This document shows, piece by piece, positions 37,086-40,327 of a stretch of 40,327 nt of DNA. The DNA is from JBEKZQ01 sp049509675 (GTDB taxonomy: Bacteria > Planctomycetota > Planctomycetia > Pirellulales > Thermoguttaceae). The position numbers and the translations under genes are program-made. The stretch's first letter is position 1; each line of letters opens with the position of its first letter. The stretch lies in contig JBEKZQ010000002.1 in assembly GCA_049509675.1 (NCBI GenBank), positions 1 to 40,327 on the forward strand, given 5' to 3'. Below the pieces are notes generated by a model, which saw only the letters and a program-made list of their open reading frames with translations, made no database searches and had not been told where the DNA came from.

Positions 37086-37109
37086 AGCACGGGCAAGCCC
37101 GTGGCACCC
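37086..37109 (-). repeat. 24-nt hairpin repeat, copy 2 (inverted)
   Basis: On the minus strand this is identical to copy 1 except that the T-A pair in the middle of the stem is G-C: CACGGGC-TT-GCCCGTG. The flanking GGGTGC and CT are unchanged. Confidence 0.7.
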
Positions 37110-37114
37110 AGCAA

Positions 37115-37217
37115 GACAATAAGTTACCGGAATTGTATCCGGCACACGCCGTGTGCCGACGGCAAAATGCGGCACACGCCGTGTGCCGCCTACATTGGGA
37201 TCCGGCAACTTATTGTC
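37115..37217. repeat. 103-bp MITE-like element
   Basis: Terminal inverted repeats GACAATAAGTTACCGGA (37115-37131) and its complement (37201-37217) match at 16 of 17 positions. Between them lie two identical 17-base palindromes, GGCACACG-C-CGTGTGCC, at 37141-37157 and 37171-37187. No coding capacity; it would need a transposase elsewhere to move. Confidence 0.7.
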
Positions 37218-37298
37218 CGGCCGGGCTAGCCGCGTTACCGGCTCGAACCGCTGCGTGTTGATCGCCCGACCGCGGCCCGTGGATGACAAGAACTGCCG

Positions 37299-37327
37299 TT
37301 GCCCGGTTCGGCGGCATATGCGATAAA
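37299..37327 (+). promoter_or_regulatory. Candidate promoter for the glycosyltransferase gene
   Basis: TTGCCC (37299-37304), 17 bases, then GATAAA (37322-37327) with TG one base before the -10 (extended -10). Transcription would begin near 37334, only about 3 bases before the ATG at 37337, so the ATG at 37364 could be the real start. Confidence 0.4.
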
Positions 37328-37336
37328 CTACGGACC

Positions 37337-39043
37337 ATGGCCTCCGGCAACGAGCGTCGATCAATGGCACTTGGAAGTAGAGCTACCCATCGGGGGCTGC
37401 TCGTGGCCGGTCTGTTTTTTTTGTGCCTGGTTCCCCGGGCGATCATGGCGTGGAAGCTGACCGCCGTCTGTCCCGACGGAGTTTTTTATATCCGGCTGGC
37501 CGACGCCATCGACAGGCAGCGGTTCCACGAGGCGTTCCGCGTCATGCACTTCAACCTTTATCCGGTAATCCTCATGCTGCTGGAGCGTGGCGGGATGCCT
37601 TGGGAGGTTGCCGGCAAGTGGTGGGGCGTCCTCTTGTCCAGCGCGACGGTGCTGCCTCTGTATGGTTGGATGCGGCGCATGCTGAACGAGCGCGTGGCCC
37701 TGGCCGGCGGATTGCTCTACGCTTTCCATGCCGACCTGATCCGCTGGAGTCCCGAGGTCATTCGCGATCCCAGCTTTTGGTGTTTCTTCGCGGCCGCTTT
37801 GTACTTTTCGTGGCGCGCCGCCGCGGAGGCACGATGGTGGTTGTTCCTGGCGGCCGGGTTCGCCCTGGCCCTGGCCGAGTTGACTCGCATCGAGGGTTTC
37901 GTGTTGTGGCTGCCGCTGGCGGCGTGGACGTTGTGGCACGGTCGCTTCGAGCGACAACGCCGCTGGCGGTTGTTCGCAGGCGCCGTGCTCGCGGCCGCCG
38001 TCTACCCGCTGCTGCTGGTGCTGATCAGCGATTATTGGATTCGCGGCTACAGCGCGCTCGAACTGGTGCGCCGCGAACCGCTGGAGCTGGCCGGGCAATG
38101 GGCCCAGGCCGCGCTGTTGCGGAGAAAGATCGAGCTGCCGCCAAACCTTCCCTTGCCGCTCTCGCTGCCGCGGATGATCGAGATGTTCGTTTCCGGGCTG
38201 GTGAAGGGACTGACGCCCCTGTTTGCGTTGTTCGTCGTTGTGGGTTTTGCCGTTCGGCCGCGCCTGTGGCGCCGCCGTGAGCACCTGGTATTGCTGTCAA
38301 CCTCCGCGGCCGTTTGCCTGGCCGTATGGGTCAATCTGTGGTGGACGCACCTGACGTGCAAGCGGTACTTTTTCCCCGTGGTGATGCTGCTTTGTCCGCT
38401 GGCCGCGTCGGGGCTGTTGCGGTGCTCGGCCGTGGCAGCCGGTTTCGCGCGCCGCTGCCGGCCGGGGGCGTTCTGGAAAGGCAAGAGTAACGTCCCCCTC
38501 TCCCGCCCGACGCTTGCGACGGGAAGGGAGAGGGTCGGGGTGAGGGCGGCCTTGTCACTTGCCGGCCTGCTGCCGCTTGTCCTGGTCATCGTTCTGAATC
38601 TGGCCATTGCCCTGGGAACCGACTGCCGCTTCCGCACGGCCACGCTGGAGTTGGGCCGCTGGGCGCAGAGGGAATTTGGCCCGGTGCCGCTGTTCTATGG
38701 CCCCAACGGCGCGACGCAGGTCGTGGGTTACTATGCGCACGGGGTATGCGGGTCGTTTCCGCCCGGCACGCCCGACGCCGACGTGCTGCTCCAGGTTGGC
38801 AAACTTCAGCCCGACGTGGTGCTCTTGCCGGCGGAGCCCAAGACGGCGGATCATGGCGCCGCGGTCTTCAAGGGCGTCGAAAGCCTGGGCTTCGTCGCGG
38901 TCGACCGGTCCCAATTCAGCGGCGGTTGCCGCAAGCTGTTGGTCTTGGCCCGCCGCAGTCCTCTGCCATCCTCTGCATCCTCCCCGGCGAGTTATTCGTT
39001 CGGTCAACAGCCTCAAAGATTCACCGCCGAGGGCGCGGAGTAA
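37337..39043 (+). CDS. GT39/ArnT-like membrane glycosyltransferase
   Basis: 568 aa from 37337 (the frame is open to 37283; ATG 37364 is also possible). About ten hydrophobic helices are visible, beginning G-L-L-V-A-G-L-F-F-L-C-L-V-P. After the first helix comes C-P-D-G-V-F-Y-I-R-L-A-D, the position where PMT/ArnT-type (GT-C) enzymes carry a catalytic acidic residue facing the outside. Such enzymes move a sugar from a polyprenyl-phosphate carrier to protein or lipid; the acceptor is unknown. Two repeats intrude: a CCCTCTCCC-type element in frame at residues about 387-404, between helices, and a repeat supplying the last residues and the stop codon. The final 150 residues look soluble. It lies downstream of the giant surface protein, so a role in modifying it is possible but not shown. 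Confidence 0.75.
   Translation: MASGNERRSMALGSRATHRGLLVAGLFFLCLVPRAIMAWKLTAVCPDGVFYIRLADAIDRQRFHEAFRVMHFNLYPVILMLLERGGMPWEVAGKWWGVLLSSATVLPLYGWMRRMLNERVALAGGLLYAFHADLIRWSPEVIRDPSFWCFFAAALYFSWRAAAEARWWLFLAAGFALALAELTRIEGFVLWLPLAAWTLWHGRFERQRRWRLFAGAVLAAAVYPLLLVLISDYWIRGYSALELVRREPLELAGQWAQAALLRRKIELPPNLPLPLSLPRMIEMFVSGLVKGLTPLFALFVVVGFAVRPRLWRRREHLVLLSTSAAVCLAVWVNLWWTHLTCKRYFFPVVMLLCPLAASGLLRCSAVAAGFARRCRPGAFWKGKSNVPLSRPTLATGRERVGVRAALSLAGLLPLVLVIVLNLAIALGTDCRFRTATLELGRWAQREFGPVPLFYGPNGATQVVGYYAHGVCGSFPPGTPDADVLLQVGKLQPDVVLLPAEPKTADHGAAVFKGVESLGFVAVDRSQFSGGCRKLLVLARRSPLPSSASSPASYSFGQQPQRFTAEGAE
38496..38546. repeat. CCCTCTCCC/GGGAGAGGG element inside the glycosyltransferase gene
   Basis: The arms CCCTCTCCC (38496-38504) and GGGAGAGGG (38526-38534) plus a GGTGAGGG tail repeat the intergenic element at 11215-11250. 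In frame it encodes a basic, helix-poor stretch (P-L-S-R-P-T-L-A-T-G-R-E-R) between two membrane helices. Confidence 0.75.
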
Positions 39044-39051
39044 CGCAGAGG
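39019..39051 (+). repeat. Dispersed repeat fragment forming the gene's 3' end
   Basis: CACCGCCGAGGGCGCGGAG and the following AACGCAGAGG resemble a dispersed 'CGCAGAG' repeat seen in many environmental bacteria (from memory). It encodes the last residues (F-T-A-E-G-A-E) and stop of the glycosyltransferase. Confidence 0.5.
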
Positions 39052-39076
39052 TAGTGCATTGGCAGGAAACACTGGC

Positions 39077-40327
39077 ATGTCTCTGTTGCGCTTGATTGTT
39101 GCATCGCTCGCGTACCACTGGCGGATGAACTGCGCCGTGGCCTGCGGCGTGGCGGCGGGCACGGCCGTGCTCACCGGCGCGCTGCTGGTCGGCGACTCCA
39201 TGCGCGGCAGCCTCCGCCGGCTCACTCTGGATCGGCTCGGGCAGGTCGAGGAAGCGCTGGTGGCCGATCGCTTCTTCCGCACGGAAGTGGCCGAGCAACT
39301 CGCCGCGCAGGCGACTTTCCAGTCGGCCGGCGCAACTGCCGTGCCGGTCATCCTGCTGCGCGGCAGCCTGGAAAATGCCGGGGCCGCAACTCGCGCCCGG
39401 GCGAACCGGGTCAACGTCATTGGGTGCGATGAACCGTTTTGGCGGTTGGGCGGCGGCGGACCGAGCCGCTTGCCCGGCCGCGGCGAGGTCGTGCTCAATC
39501 GGCCGTTGGCCGATGAGTTGGGCGTGCGCGTGGGCCAGGCGGTCGTGCTGCGATTGCCCCGCGCCGGCACCATTCCCGCCGAAAGCCTGCTGGGAGAGCG
39601 GCGCGATACCTTGGGCAGCGTCCGCTTGACGGTCTGCGAAATTCTTGCCGCCGAAGGGTTCGGGCGTTTTGGGCTCCGCCCCGACCAGCAGGTTCCGCGA
39701 AACGCGTATTTATCTCGCGATGCGCTCGCGCAAACGCTCGGGCAGTCGGGCCGGGACAACGCCATCCTCACCACGGCCGCGGTCGGGGCCTGGCAGCCGA
39801 ACCCGGAGGACTGCGGCATTTCACTGCGCCAGACGCCGCAAGGCTACGTCAACATCACCTCCGAGCGGATGCTCATCGAACCGGCGGCAGAAAAGGCAAT
39901 CCTGCAAGGCCTGGAGAAATCTGCCGCGGTCGCCCGCGGCCGCATTCAGCCCGCGCTGACTTACCTGGCGAACACCATCGCCTGCGGCGGGCGCGAGATT
40001 CCCTACTCCACGATCACGGCCATCGACTTCGCCGCCGAGCCGCCGTTGGGACCGATGCTCGCGGCGGACGGCCGGGTGGTGCCGGCCTTGAAAGACGACC
40101 AGATCGCGCTGAACGCCTGGGCCGCCGCGGAACTGCACGCGCGGCCGGGGGACGCGATCCGCGTCAGCTATTTCGAGCCCGAAAGCGTGCATGGGCGGGT
40201 GCGGGAAACGGCCATCCAGTTGCGCCTGGCGGCCGTGGTGCGATTGGCCGGGGCCGCCGCCGACCGCGCCATGACGCCGGCCGTTCGGTGTATCACCGAC
40301 ACGGTCTCGTTGGCGGCCTGGAACGCT
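39077..40327 (+). CDS. FtsX/MacB-type ABC transporter permease, N-terminal part (cut by window end)
   Basis: The frame is open for 417 codons to the last base with no stop, so the gene continues outside the window. ATG 39077 follows AGGAAA about ten bases upstream. M-S-L-L-R-L-I-V-A-S-L-A-Y-H is followed by a membrane helix at about 18-40 (ACGVAAGTAVLTGALLVGDS), then R-G-S-L-R-R-L-T-L-D-R-L-G, typical of planctomycete permeases of this family, and a large periplasmic MacB-like domain. These permeases pair with an ATPase to drive mechanotransmission or lipoprotein/lipid release; the substrate is unknown. The downstream half, with the FtsX helices, is not visible. The gene begins 33 bases after the glycosyltransferase stop. 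Confidence 0.8.
   Translation, partial: MSLLRLIVASLAYHWRMNCAVACGVAAGTAVLTGALLVGDSMRGSLRRLTLDRLGQVEEALVADRFFRTEVAEQLAAQATFQSAGATAVPVILLRGSLENAGAATRARANRVNVIGCDEPFWRLGGGGPSRLPGRGEVVLNRPLADELGVRVGQAVVLRLPRAGTIPAESLLGERRDTLGSVRLTVCEILAAEGFGRFGLRPDQQVPRNAYLSRDALAQTLGQSGRDNAILTTAAVGAWQPNPEDCGISLRQTPQGYVNITSERMLIEPAAEKAILQGLEKSAAVARGRIQPALTYLANTIACGGREIPYSTITAIDFAAEPPLGPMLAADGRVVPALKDDQIALNAWAAAELHARPGDAIRVSYFEPESVHGRVRETAIQLRLAAVVRLAGAAADRAMTPAVRCITDTVSLAAWNA

Overview
The window looks like a chromosomal piece from a GC-rich planctomycete (Planctomycetota, probably a Pirellulales-type genome). The evidence is lineage-typical protein families: a TIGR03009-like secreted protein, a 'SLRTF' membrane protein, a Tat-exported Gfo/Idh/MocA oxidoreductase, a CXXCH lipoprotein with a propeller and TPRs, and PEP-CTERM surface proteins. 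The intergenic DNA is packed with short palindromes. No rRNA, tRNA, CRISPR array, transposase or phage gene was seen. Calls rest on reading translations and motifs; no database search was possible.

Layout. 1-435: no gene. 436-8223 (minus): three exported proteins in one direction, namely a lipoprotein with a haem-c motif, propeller and TPR; an alkaline-phosphatase-superfamily hydrolase; and a 1333-aa glycoside-hydrolase-like enzyme. They look like a glycan or organophosphate scavenging set. 8751-9512: small PEP-CTERM protein. 9781-11097: RlmI-type 23S rRNA methyltransferase. 11517-14002: convergent pair (TIGR03009-like secreted protein; three-helix membrane protein). 14757-19025 (minus): a PilZ/zinc-ribbon protein followed by a single-chain Eco57I-type restriction-modification enzyme. 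19284-22879: Gfo/Idh/MocA oxidoreductase, overlapping SDR oxidoreductase, and xylose isomerase (sugar metabolism). 23112-23444 (minus): HU-like protein. 24147-36863: one 12.7-kb gene for a 4238-aa repeat protein with about 20 autotransporter-type beta repeats, a PA14-like domain and a C-terminal PEP-CTERM anchor. 37337-39043: GT39/ArnT-like membrane glycosyltransferase. 39077 to the end: FtsX/MacB-like ABC permease, cut by the window edge.

The most unusual material is of two kinds. First, the giant PEP-CTERM protein has autotransporter-like repeats but no beta-barrel translocator, and reads like four adhesin modules joined in tandem. Second, there is a dense population of short structured repeats: three heptamer arrays built from CGTG plus one of three triplets; palindromes sharing a fixed two-base centre but with different arms; a 24-nt hairpin pair differing only by a compensatory base pair; a hairpin cluster bracketed by 45-bp direct repeats; and repeats that have entered coding sequence in frame (restriction enzyme, glycosyltransferase).
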